This document shows, piece after piece, positions 16,354 through 24,373 of a stretch of DNA of 64,000 nucleotides. The stretch comes from CALKWS01 sp048594865 (GTDB lineage: Bacteria > Actinomycetota > Actinomycetes > Actinomycetales > Beutenbergiaceae): positions 1 to 64,000 of the forward strand of contig JBMDWZ010000076.1 of NCBI GenBank assembly GCA_048594865.1. Reading direction: 5' to 3'. A program made the position numbers and the translations under genes. Numbering within the stretch: position 1 is the stretch's first letter; the number at the start of each line of letters is the position of its first letter. Below the pieces are notes generated by a model. It searched no databases and was not told the DNA's origin. It saw nothing but the letters and a program-made list of their open reading frames with translations.

Positions 16354-17756
16354 CGGTTGCCTTCTAGTTCGGAGACAACGCGCCACAGTTGCACACCGTT
16401 GGAGGCCTTGACCAGCACTACATCGCCGGACTTGGCCGAGCGGCGTAGTCGGCTGACCGCCTCGGTGACCCCGGTGGCCCTGGTGACCTCACGCTCGGGC
16501 ATTCCGGCCGCCAGCGCCCCCTCGGCGATCGGACGTGCCTCACCCTCAACGGCGATCAGTTGGTCGACGCCAAGGTTCGCTGCGTACTGACCAACACCCG
16601 TGTGCTCGGCGGTGGAATCCGGACCCAGTTCACGCATCGGTCCAAGGACGGCGATGGCGCGGCCGCCGGAGGTTTTGGCCATGTCCGCCAGGGCCCGCAA
16701 GGCGGCACGCATGGAGTCGGGGTTGGCGTTGTAGGCGTCATCGATGATCGTGACGCCGCTGGAGGTTTTGTGCACGTCCATACGGTGCGGGCTACGGGCG
16801 AAGGAGGTGCCCAGCAGCGCAGCGATCTGCGGCAGGTCCAATTGCAACTCCCGCGCTACCGCGGCAGCGGCCAAGGCGTTGGAGACTTGGTGCTCACCGA
16901 ATAGCGCTAACGCCACCGGCACCTGCCCGGTGGGCGTGCTGAGCGTGAATCGGGGGCGCCCGGCGTCATCGGTGCTGACATCGCTGGCTTGGACTTCGGC
17001 TCCGGAACCGGTGCCGTACACAACGGTGCGTTCACCGGCCACGAGTGGCGCCATGGCCGCGACCCGCGCGTCGTCGCCGTTGAGGATGGCCACGCCCTGG
17101 GGTCGCATCCCTTGAACCAGTTCAGCTTTGGCGGTCGCAACCGCTTCGATCGTGCCGAATCCGCCCAGGTGCGCACGACCCACAGCAAGGACGACGGCGA
17201 TGTCCGGTGCGGCGATCGAGGTCAGGTAGGTGAGGTTCCCCGGTGCGTCCGCGCCCATCTCTAGAACCAGCACGGCGGTGTCGGCGGTGGCGCGCAGCAC
17301 CGTCAGCGGCAGGCCGACTTCGTTGTTGTAGGACCCGGCCGGGGCGATCACTTCACCCTTGCCCTCGAGCACCGAGGCGAGCAGGTCCTTGGTGGAAGTT
17401 TTACCCACAGATCCGGTGATGGCGACCACCACCGGCGCCTTGGGCTGCTGGCGGAGCTGGTCCAGGACGAAGCGGGCCAGGTCTCCCAGAGCCGTCTCGG
17501 TGTCGGTGACCACGACCTGGGCCAGCGCGGCACCGTGGACTTCGCGAGAGACCAGCGCGGCGACCGCGCCACCCTCGCTGGCCGCGCCCAGGTAGTGGTG
17601 CCCGTCCACGCGCGCGCCGCGCAATGCCACGAATAGGGAGTTGTGGGCCACTCGGCGGGAGTCGGTGACGACCGGCCCGTCGAGTTGGAGCCCGGGGTCA
17701 CCAACGACCCGCCCGCCGGTCGCGTCGGCGATCTGGGCCAGCGTCAGCGCGATCAT
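16350..17756 (-). CDS. murF: UDP-MurNAc-tripeptide--D-alanyl-D-alanine ligase
   Basis: 468 residues; adds the D-Ala-D-Ala dipeptide. The ATP loop is ITGSVGKTSTKDLL, and NNEVGLPLTVL and DDAYNANPDSMRAAL are MurF-type. It overlaps both neighbours by 4 nt (murE upstream, mraY downstream), which indicates one coupled translation unit. Confidence 0.96.
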   Translation of the reverse strand: MIALTLAQIADATGGRVVGDPGLQLDGPVVTDSRRVAHNSLFVALRGARVDGHHYLGAASEGGAVAALVSREVHGAALAQVVVTDTETALGDLARFVLDQLRQQPKAPVVVAITGSVGKTSTKDLLASVLEGKGEVIAPAGSYNNEVGLPLTVLRATADTAVLVLEMGADAPGNLTYLTSIAAPDIAVVLAVGRAHLGGFGTIEAVATAKAELVQGMRPQGVAILNGDDARVAAMAPLVAGERTVVYGTGSGAEVQASDVSTDDAGRPRFTLSTPTGQVPVALALFGEHQVSNALAAAAVARELQLDLPQIAALLGTSFARSPHRMDVHKTSSGVTIIDDAYNANPDSMRAALRALADMAKTSGGRAIAVLGPMRELGPDSTAEHTGVGQYAANLGVDQLIAVEGEARPIAEGALAAGMPEREVTRATGVTEAVSRLRRSAKSGDVVLVKASNGVQLWRVVSELEGNR

Positions 17757-19315
17757 GGTGTGTCCTTTGGGGTCGCAGCCTCGCCTCGCCGTGCCATCGC
17801 GCTGCGTACCTCCGCTCGGTCATCGAGGTGATGGTCCACCCCGGCAATCTCCTGCACGGTCTCGTGTCCTCGACCGGCTATGAGAACCGTATCCGCTGCG
17901 GCGGCCAATTCGATGGCACGCGCGATTGCCGCCTGTCGCGGGGCGACCTCTTGCAGTTCGCGTGGTCGGCCGGCTGCACGCTCATCTTCCAGGGCCTGGG
18001 CCGCGCCGGTGAGCACCTCCCGGCGAATCTGAGCGGCATCTTCATTGTGTGGATCGTCGTCGGTGACGATGGTCACGTCCGCACCGCGGACCGCGACTGC
18101 TCCCATATGCGGGCGTTTGGTCTTATCTCGATCGCCGGTGGCCCCGAACACGAGCAGGACCCGACCCCGAGCACCGGCGCGTGCCGCAGCCAGCGCCTGT
18201 TCCAACGCTTGGGTGTTGTGGGCGAAGTCCACGATCACCCGGGGTTCGGTGGCCACCACCTGCATCCGGCCGGGCACCACCGGGTTCAGCGTGCCGCCAA
18301 GGGCGGCGTGCACCTGCTCGCAGGTGTAGCCGGCGGTGATGACCATGACGATGGCCAGGGCAGCGTTGGCCACGTTGAAGTCACCGGGTAGCCCCAGCGA
18401 CACCCGTAGGTGCTGCTCGCCCGGGCCGGTCAGGGTGAGGTCGGTTCCCGACGGCGAAGCATCGGCCCGCGTGATCATCCAGTCCGCGGTGGTGCCGTTG
18501 GTGGCGACCGTGACCATCGGCAGGCCCGAGCGCTCCGCCAGCTGGGTGCCCCACTCGTCGTCGATGAGCACCACCCCGCGGGCGGACCGCTCGGCAGTGA
18601 AGAGCGAGGCCTTGGCCTCGAAGTAGTTGCGCATGTCACCGTGCAGGTCCAGGTGATCGGGGGTGAGGTTGGTGAACCCGGCAACGTCGTAGCGCAGGCC
18701 ATCGACCCGGTGCAGCGCAAGAGCGTGCGAGGAGACCTCCATGACGGCGTCACTGACGCCGGCGTCCCGCATCTGGGCGAATAGCCCATGCAGGGCCGGG
18801 GCCTCGGGGGTGGTGAGCTTGGCCGGCTCACGATGGGTGCCGACCTTGAGTTCTACGGTGCCGATCATCCCGGTGGTGGCGCCCAGAGCACTCAGGATGT
18901 GTTCGATCATGTAGGACGTGGTGGTCTTGCCGTTGGTGCCGGTGACCGCGAACGTCGTTAACGCATCCGCTGGGCGGTTGTGCACCCATGCGGCCAGATT
19001 TCCAAGGATCGCGCGGGGCTCGCTGGCGATGAGGACCGGAACGTCCGGCACCGATCCTGCCAAGGAGGCGGCGCCGTCGTCGTCGGTGAGGATCGCGACC
19101 GCCCCACGGGCGGCCGCATCGGCAGCGAACCTGGCGCCGTGGGTGTGGGCTCCTGGGAGCGCGGCGAACAGTTGCCCGGGGCCCACGGACCGGTTGTCGA
19201 GGCTGACGCCGCGAAGTTCGGCGTCGCCCACGTCCCCGTGGCGCACCTGAAGGCCGAACTCACGGGTGAGTTCGGCCAGGGTGCGCCGGGACTCGGCACC
19301 TGACATTGCGTTCAT
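17753..19315 (-). CDS. murE: UDP-MurNAc-L-alanyl-D-glutamate ligase (third amino acid, probably L-lysine or ornithine)
   Basis: 520 residues; adds the diamino acid at position 3 of the stem peptide. Typical features are VSLDNRSVGPGQLF, the ATP loop VTGTNGKTTTSYM, NLTPDHLDLHGDM and VDFAHNTQALEQAL. The diagnostic substrate motif, DNPR in enzymes that use meso-diaminopimelate, is here DDPHNED near residue 422 and has no arginine. By family knowledge this argues against meso-diaminopimelate and for L-lysine or L-ornithine. The gene lies 18 bp after ftsI. Confidence 0.95.
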   Translation of the reverse strand: MNAMSGAESRRTLAELTREFGLQVRHGDVGDAELRGVSLDNRSVGPGQLFAALPGAHTHGARFAADAAARGAVAILTDDDGAASLAGSVPDVPVLIASEPRAILGNLAAWVHNRPADALTTFAVTGTNGKTTTSYMIEHILSALGATTGMIGTVELKVGTHREPAKLTTPEAPALHGLFAQMRDAGVSDAVMEVSSHALALHRVDGLRYDVAGFTNLTPDHLDLHGDMRNYFEAKASLFTAERSARGVVLIDDEWGTQLAERSGLPMVTVATNGTTADWMITRADASPSGTDLTLTGPGEQHLRVSLGLPGDFNVANAALAIVMVITAGYTCEQVHAALGGTLNPVVPGRMQVVATEPRVIVDFAHNTQALEQALAAARAGARGRVLLVFGATGDRDKTKRPHMGAVAVRGADVTIVTDDDPHNEDAAQIRREVLTGAAQALEDERAAGRPRELQEVAPRQAAIARAIELAAAADTVLIAGRGHETVQEIAGVDHHLDDRAEVRSAMARRGEAATPKDTP

Positions 19316-19333
19316 GATTCCTAGTATCGGGCC

Positions 19334-21106
19334 TCAGGAATCGTCTTGCGGATACAGCGGGTACAAGTCCGGCTCCTGCGTCGAGGGCGGTACCCCCATG
19401 TCCTGCAAGGTGAAGGCGGCAACGTCGTGGAACACCGGGGCGGCCACGACCGAGCCGTAGATTCCTTCGGGGTTGACCACGACCACGCCGATCGCGATCT
19501 TCGGGTCCTCCGCTGGTGCGACGCCCACGAAGGACGCGGCCCGGCCATCGAGGCCACCATTACCGTCGGGGATTTCTGCGGTTCCGGTCTTGCCGGCCAC
19601 CCGATAGCCCTCCAGGGCCGCCCGGGTACCGGAACTGCCCTCACGGACACTGGATTCCAGCATGGTCACCAGTTCGCCGGTGCTTTCGGGTGAGGCAACC
19701 TGGACCGGATCGTCCGAGGCCACCTCTTCGTACCCGTCTTCACAGGAGTACCCATCGATGATCCGCGGTGTGACCGCCATCCCCTGGTTGCCGATGGTGG
19801 CGAAGACCTGGGTGTTGGCCACCAGGTTGACGTTCACGCTCTGCCCGAACATGGTCACGTACTGGGTGCGTCCGTCCCAGTCGGAGTAGTGGCTGAGCAG
19901 ACCGGCGCTCTCCCCCGGCAGTCCCATGCCGGTGCGGTCGCCCCAGCCCATGGCCCGCATGTAGTTGTAGCGGGTCTCATTGGACATCCGGTCACCGATC
20001 ATCACAGTGGAAGTATTCGCGGACTCGGCGAGCACACCGGTCGCGGTGAGCTGCTGGTCGGGGTGATAGGTGTGGTCGGAGAAGGTTTGCCCGTTCGGCA
20101 TGGTGTGCCGGTAGGGGTTATCGATGACTTCATCGGGTTCCACGACGCCCTCTTCCAGGGCCGAGAGCATCGTCAACACCTTGCCCGTGGAGCCGGGATC
20201 GAAGGCGGCCTGTACCGACCGGGCTCCCCGATCTTCCTCATCGGTGTCCATCGGGTTGTTGGGGTCCACGGCGCCCGAGTCGGCCAGCGCCAAGATTCGG
20301 CCGGTTCCGATTTCGATGGCGGTCACTGCGCCCCAATCGGCGCCTTGTTCCTCGACCATGTCGTCGATGACTTTCTGGGCGTTCCACTGAACATCGGCGT
20401 TGATGGTCAGCTGCACGTCACAGCCGGGGATCGCGGGGGTGCTCTCCTGGCGGCCGGTCGGGATGATCTGTCCACCAGCACCGATCTCAACCTCGCTGGT
20501 GCCGGGGGTTCCGAGGAGTCGTTCGTTGAGGGTGGATTCCACGCCCGCGGCCCCATCGCCCTCGGAGTTCACCCACCCCAGAATGTTGCCGGCGGTGGTG
20601 CCGTTGGGGTACACCCGCTGCGGGGAACGCTCGGGAGTGATTCCGTTGATTCCCAGTTCCCGGACCGCTTGCCAGGTCTCGGGAGTGACGTTGCGGGCGA
20701 GCCGGTGGTAGCCCTTGTCTCCTACCAGCTCGGCGCCCAAGGTGGCGGGGTCTCGGTCCAGGATGGGCGCCAATGCTTGGGCGGCGGCGACAGCGCCGAC
20801 GCCCACCACCTCATCGCCATCGCGCAGGGTGAAATCTGGGATCTGCCGCTGGTCGACGATGATGTCGTAGGTTTCCACGCTGGTGGCCAGCACGGTTCCT
20901 TCGGAGTCCAGGATCTCCCCGCGCGGAGCGGACAGGGTGCTGGGTACGGTCCGCTCGCTCATCGCCGCCTCGGCGAGACCCGGACCGGCGATCGCCTGCA
21001 CGTACACCAGCCGGGCAGCGAAAACCAGCACCACCACGAGGATCATGGCCAGCAGGATATTTTGACGCCGAGTGGGTGAACCGACCCCGGTCAACGATCC
21101 CGCCAT
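19334..21106 (-). CDS. ftsI: Peptidoglycan transpeptidase FtsI/PBP3 (class B PBP)
   Basis: 590 residues. One N-terminal transmembrane helix (about 15-35), a PBP dimerisation domain, then the transpeptidase domain. The three penicillin-binding motifs are STGK (active serine), SAN and KTGTAE. No PASTA domain is visible, and the protein ends about 75 residues after KTG. It shares one base with the ftsL-like stop (TGATG). Together with FtsW it forms the septal synthase. Confidence 0.96.
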   Translation of the reverse strand: MAGSLTGVGSPTRRQNILLAMILVVVLVFAARLVYVQAIAGPGLAEAAMSERTVPSTLSAPRGEILDSEGTVLATSVETYDIIVDQRQIPDFTLRDGDEVVGVGAVAAAQALAPILDRDPATLGAELVGDKGYHRLARNVTPETWQAVRELGINGITPERSPQRVYPNGTTAGNILGWVNSEGDGAAGVESTLNERLLGTPGTSEVEIGAGGQIIPTGRQESTPAIPGCDVQLTINADVQWNAQKVIDDMVEEQGADWGAVTAIEIGTGRILALADSGAVDPNNPMDTDEEDRGARSVQAAFDPGSTGKVLTMLSALEEGVVEPDEVIDNPYRHTMPNGQTFSDHTYHPDQQLTATGVLAESANTSTVMIGDRMSNETRYNYMRAMGWGDRTGMGLPGESAGLLSHYSDWDGRTQYVTMFGQSVNVNLVANTQVFATIGNQGMAVTPRIIDGYSCEDGYEEVASDDPVQVASPESTGELVTMLESSVREGSSGTRAALEGYRVAGKTGTAEIPDGNGGLDGRAASFVGVAPAEDPKIAIGVVVVNPEGIYGSVVAAPVFHDVAAFTLQDMGVPPSTQEPDLYPLYPQDDS

Positions 21107-21501
21107 CAGTCATCTCCGATCAGGGTGCTCGCCGGCCCCAGGATCGAGCCGTCGGACAGGTTGAGGTAGCTGGTCTCTTCGGCTTTCTCCATGCCCAGCT
21201 CCTGCGCAGCCGCGGCGAGGGTCGCGGGCGAACCCGAGGCCACCACCTGCTGCGACAGGGTCTGTTGGTGCTCGGACAGGCGCGCGAGCTCGGCCCGCTG
21301 GTCATACATTTCGTAAGCGGTTGAGGCCATCGCGGTGTTCAGCATCAGGGCCCCCAGCAACGCGCCGATGAGGATCGTCACGCATAGAAAGGCGAACGGC
21401 ACGAACGACCGAGGGCTGGAGGGGCTGCGGACAATCTGCAGCCGCGGGATTCGGGAGCTGACTCCGCGGGTGGCTGGCGCTCTCAGCGGCACTGCACTCA
21501 T
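21106..21501 (-). CDS. FtsL/septum-formation-like bitopic protein
   Basis: 131 residues: a basic N-terminal tail (about 1-35), one transmembrane helix (about 35-58) and a short coiled coil (YEMYDQRAELARLSEHQQTL). Its position between rsmH and ftsI, its size and its topology match FtsL. Sequence similarity in this family is always low, so the call rests on context. It overlaps rsmH by 4 nt. Confidence 0.85.
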   Translation of the reverse strand: MSAVPLRAPATRGVSSRIPRLQIVRSPSSPRSFVPFAFLCVTILIGALLGALMLNTAMASTAYEMYDQRAELARLSEHQQTLSQQVVASGSPATLAAAAQELGMEKAEETSYLNLSDGSILGPASTLIGDD

Positions 21502-22484
21502 TGCTGGCCTCCCAGATGTGTCGGTGTCGGTCGCAGGCGTTGCACGGCACGGAGTTTTACCGAGGCCGACCGTGGGTTGGCTTGTTGCTCGGCGGCATCG
21601 GCCGATTCGGCGCCCCGAGTGAGGTTCTTCAGGTACGGCTCGTGGCCGGCGAGCTCGGTGGGCAAATCCAAAGGAGTGGTAGAGGTGGTGCCGGCGCGGA
21701 ACGCGGACTTCACCATCCGGTCTTCCAGGGAGTGGTAGGACATCACCACTACCCGGCCGCCCACGGCCACCGACTCGATGGCCGCCGGCAGTGCGCGGCC
21801 CAGGACGTCCAGCTCGGTGTTCACCGCGATCCGCAGCGCCTGGAAGGTGCGCTTGGCAGGGTTGCCGCCGGTGCGCCGACCGGCCTGCGGAATCGCGTTG
21901 CGAATGAGGTCAACGAATTCGTCGCTGTGAGTGATGGGCGATTCTGCCCGGCGGCGCACGATTGCCGAAGCGATCCGGCCGGCGAACCGCTCCTCGCCGT
22001 AGTCGCGAATCACTCGGCGCAGTTCACCCTCGGTGGCCTCGGCGAGGAACTGTGCCGCGCTGGTGCCGCGGGTTTGGTCCATCCGCATGTCCAGCGGGGC
22101 GTTTTGGGCGTATGCGAATCCGCGCTCGGGCCGGTCCAACTGCAGGGAGGAGACGCCCAGGTCGAACAGGATGCCCGCCGCTCCTTGCGAGCGGCTCGCC
22201 ACGACGTCGTCGATCTCGTCGAAGACGGCGTGCACGGCTTCGAAGCGGTCACCGAAGCGAGCCAGGCGCGCCGAGGCGATCTCGAGCGCTTGGGGGTCGC
22301 GGTCGATTCCCACGACCGTCAGGTCGGGGTGGGCCTGGAGCATCAGTTCGCTGTGTCCGCCCATGCCCAATGTGGCATCGACGGCGAGCGCCCCGGGCGC
22401 CTGGATCGCCGGGGCCAGCAGGTCGGCGCAGCGCTGCGCTAGCACCGGTGTGTGCAGGTCACCGGCTGGGTGCTGGGAGCTCAT
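21498..22484 (-). CDS. rsmH: 16S rRNA (cytosine(1402)-N(4))-methyltransferase
   Basis: 328 residues from the ATG at 22484. S-adenosylmethionine-binding motif VDATLGMGGHSELML, then VVGIDRDPQALE, the LFDLGVSSLQLDRPERGFAY block, and VVMSYHSLEDRMVK near the C-terminus. The start is chosen because AGGAAGGG lies a few bases upstream and conserved sequence begins about ten residues later. An open frame continues back to an ATG at 22646 that overlaps mraZ, but those 54 codons cover the structured mraW-type RNA and show no conserved sequence. Confidence 0.93.
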   Translation of the reverse strand: MSSQHPAGDLHTPVLAQRCADLLAPAIQAPGALAVDATLGMGGHSELMLQAHPDLTVVGIDRDPQALEIASARLARFGDRFEAVHAVFDEIDDVVASRSQGAAGILFDLGVSSLQLDRPERGFAYAQNAPLDMRMDQTRGTSAAQFLAEATEGELRRVIRDYGEERFAGRIASAIVRRRAESPITHSDEFVDLIRNAIPQAGRRTGGNPAKRTFQALRIAVNTELDVLGRALPAAIESVAVGGRVVVMSYHSLEDRMVKSAFRAGTTSTTPLDLPTELAGHEPYLKNLTRGAESADAAEQQANPRSASVKLRAVQRLRPTPTHLGGQQ

Positions 22485-22563
22485 CTGCCCTTCCTGACGC
22501 TCGTTGTACTCGGTGGATCGCATGAGGTGGCCGGTCCGTGGCGCACTGTGCCGCCCAACCAGG

Positions 22564-22610
22564 ACTCCCCCCGCTTGCTCTGGCGCCGGGGAAGTGCGCC
22601 AGAGTTGCGG
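22564..22610 (-). ncRNA. mraW RNA motif (cis-regulatory leader of rsmH)
   Basis: In the 158-nt gap between mraZ and rsmH the transcript can form a 9-bp perfect hairpin, CTCTGGCGC / GCGCCAGAG, extended by an outer CCGC/GCGG stem. The 9-nt loop contains CTTCCCC, which I recall as the conserved loop of the actinobacterial mraW RNA motif. The loop can pair with the GGGGGAGT that follows the hairpin (eight pairs, one G-U), giving a pseudoknot. Location upstream of mraW (rsmH) matches the motif's known genomic context. The ligand or partner is unknown. Confidence 0.8.
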
Positions 22611-22642
22611 TGAGAGACCTCGCTGGGCGGAAACAGTTGTCA

Positions 22643-23071
22643 TCACAGTCCGGGCACAACCTCTTCGGTGAGTTCGGCAAATGCCTGCTCAGAGGTGGCC
22701 AGGTACTCGGTCCAGGCACCCGCATCCCAGATTTCGATCTTCGATCCAGAACCGATGACCGCCAACTCCCGGTCCAGTGCTGCGTACTTGCGCAGGATCG
22801 GTGGGATCGTCAGCCGGCCTTGCTTGTCCGGGATTTCGTCGCTGGCGCCGGAGAGGAACACCCGCTGGAAGTCCCGCGCCTGCTTGGAGGTGAGCGAGGC
22901 GGACTGCATTTGGGAGTGAACCCGCTCGAACTCCGAGCGCGGGAACCCATACAGGCACCGCTCCTGGCCACGGGTAATCACGATCCCGGGGGCGAGCGCC
23001 TCACGGAACTTGGCAGGCAGGATCAGGCGGCCCTTGTCGTCCAACCTCGGTTCGTACGTACCAAGAAACAT
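22643..23071 (-). CDS. mraZ: Transcriptional regulator MraZ
   Basis: 142 residues with two SpoVT-AbrB-like MraZ repeats, each carrying the DxKGRxxxPxxxR pattern (LDDKGRLILPAKFR near 10-23 and PDKQGRLTIPPILR near 82-95). MraZ forms a ring that binds tandem repeats in its own promoter and represses the dcw cluster. An AGGAGGGGG ribosome binding site lies 6 nt before the ATG. First gene of the dcw operon. Confidence 0.96.
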   Translation of the reverse strand: MFLGTYEPRLDDKGRLILPAKFREALAPGIVITRGQERCLYGFPRSEFERVHSQMQSASLTSKQARDFQRVFLSGASDEIPDKQGRLTIPPILRKYAALDRELAVIGSGSKIEIWDAGAWTEYLATSEQAFAELTEEVVPGL

Positions 23072-23110
23072 GTGCCACCCCCTCCTGCGTGTGACGCCCT
23101 ATCGATCCGG

Positions 23111-23140
23111 ATCACCCCACTTTACTCCACATCTCCCCAC
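23111..23140 (-). promoter_or_regulatory. MraZ-binding repeats (three 10-bp direct repeats)
   Basis: Read on the minus strand: GTGGGGAGAT, GTGGAGTAAA, GTGGGGTGAT, three direct units with 10-bp spacing. This is the layout of MraZ-binding sites described for mraZ promoters. They overlap the predicted spacer and -10 element, suiting autorepression. Confidence 0.8.
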
Positions 23141-23146
23141 AGTCAA
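23119..23146 (-). promoter_or_regulatory. mraZ/dcw promoter
   Basis: TTGACT (23141-23146) and TAAAGT (23119-23124) on the minus strand, 16 bp apart, resemble a housekeeping sigma promoter. Transcription would start near 23112, about 40 nt before the mraZ ATG. Confidence 0.6.
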
Positions 23147-23326
23147 TCGGAATCAAGGCTTTGTGGCCGCGTGTCGTAGGCGTTTTCGCAGGTCAGGAGT
23201 GGTGGTTTGAAGTGGAGGGAAAAGCCCGCTCCCTCCCTGCGTTCAGGCGCGCCGCCGCGCTTTGGCGGGACACAGATCGTGTCTACTGCCGCGATTTCGC
23301 AGATATGCTCAGCCAAAGCAGCAACC

Positions 23327-23346
23327 GTGGAGGAAAGTGGGGAACC
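23327..23346 (+). promoter_or_regulatory. MraZ-like GTGG boxes upstream of moxR
   Basis: GTGGAGGAAA followed directly by GTGGGGAACC, two 10-bp units in plus orientation, just downstream of the TATGCT hexamer. They resemble the mraZ-side repeats but number only two; function is inferred. Confidence 0.35.
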
Positions 23347-23423
23347 CCAGTGAGAGCGACCACCAGGCCAACTCCGCGCCAGGAGCAGACACAGCCCTCG
23401 CCCAGGTGTGAAACGGTTGTCGT

Positions 23424-24371
23424 ATGACAACTTCCGCGGCCACCTCTGCTGTGCAGGTCAGCACGGCACTGACCACCAACCTGTCCGCCGTGTTGCGGGG
23501 GCGCCCGGACACCGTGCGTGCTGCGGTCGCCGCATTCCTCGCCCAGGGGCATCTGCTCATCGAAGACGTGCCCGGGGTGGGTAAGACCACGCTCGCCAAA
23601 GCCCTGGCCCGGGCGGTAGGCGGAACGCTAGGTCGGGTGCAGTTCACCCCCGACCTACTGCCCAGCGACCTGACCGGCGTCAGCGTCTACCGCAGCGAGT
23701 CCGGCGATTTTGAGTTCCACCCCGGACCGTTGTTCGCCACCGTAGTGATCGGCGATGAAATCAACCGCGCCTCCCCCAAGACTCAATCGGCCTTGCTGGA
23801 GTGCATGGCCGAACGGCAGGTCACGGTCGATGGCACCTCCCACCCACTCCCTAAGCCGTTCATGGTGATCGCGACCCAAAACCCGGTGGAAATGGCGGGC
23901 ACCTACCCGTTACCCGAGGCGCAGCGGGACCGTTTCATGGCCCAGGTCAGCATCGGCTACCCACCCGCCGACGCCGAGCTCGATCTCCTGGCGACCGGCG
24001 GCTTCGCCGATCCGCTCGCAACCCTGGGCGCCCCCTTGAGCATCGAGGAAGTGCGCGCTGCTCAGCGGGCGGTCGAGGGCACCTACGCCTCGAGTGCGAT
24101 CGCCCGATACGTTCTGGAACTGTTGCGCCGCACCCGTAAACACCCCGATGTTGCTTTGGGCGCCTCGCCCCGGGCTGGTCTGCAACTGCTGGCGATGTCC
24201 AAGGCCATGGCGTTGATCGGGCAACGAGACTTCGTCATTCCCGACGACGTGCAATCGGTTGCCGTTCCGGTGCTGGCGCACCGGCTTGCCTTGCGGCGTA
24301 GCGCGTCGGTGGGCGCACCAGACCTGATTGCTCAGATCCTGGCGGACGTTCCGATCCCCAGCGCGAACTGA
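23424..24371 (+). CDS. MoxR-family AAA+ ATPase
   Basis: 315 residues. Walker A EDVPGVGKTTLAKALA near 50, Walker B and sensor region VIGDEINRASPKTQSALLECM, the QNPVEMAGTYPLPEAQRDRF block and a C-terminal lid domain match MoxR proteins. These act as chaperones for assembly or activation of partner proteins, usually with DUF58 and VWA proteins. Here it heads a three-gene operon with DUF58 and transglutaminase genes. No clear ribosome binding site precedes the ATG. Confidence 0.93.
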   Translation: MTTSAATSAVQVSTALTTNLSAVLRGRPDTVRAAVAAFLAQGHLLIEDVPGVGKTTLAKALARAVGGTLGRVQFTPDLLPSDLTGVSVYRSESGDFEFHPGPLFATVVIGDEINRASPKTQSALLECMAERQVTVDGTSHPLPKPFMVIATQNPVEMAGTYPLPEAQRDRFMAQVSIGYPPADAELDLLATGGFADPLATLGAPLSIEEVRAAQRAVEGTYASSAIARYVLELLRRTRKHPDVALGASPRAGLQLLAMSKAMALIGQRDFVIPDDVQSVAVPVLAHRLALRRSASVGAPDLIAQILADVPIPSAN

Positions 24372-24373
24372 CG

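Larger units (their letters stand above)
23072..23423. other. Divergent regulatory region between mraZ and moxR
   Basis: 352 bp without a convincing gene. It holds the mraZ ribosome binding site, the mraZ promoter with MraZ-type repeats (23111-23146) and several GTGG boxes in plus orientation (23199, 23212, 23327, 23337). A TATGCT hexamer at 23304-23309 could serve moxR. Small open frames across it have no ribosome binding site or recognisable product. Confidence 0.7.

Noticed and set aside
19889..21079. 396-codon open frame antisense to ftsI
   Set aside because: Same mirror effect; ftsI has all penicillin-binding motifs and the antisense product has none.
22485..22646. 54-codon N-terminal extension of RsmH starting at 22646
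   Set aside because: It overlaps the structured RNA leader, lacks conserved sequence, and a better start with AGGAAGGG exists at 22484.
23143..23430. Possible small genes in the mraZ-moxR gap
   Set aside because: Frames on both strands run across promoter elements and GTGG boxes and have no ribosome binding site or similarity.
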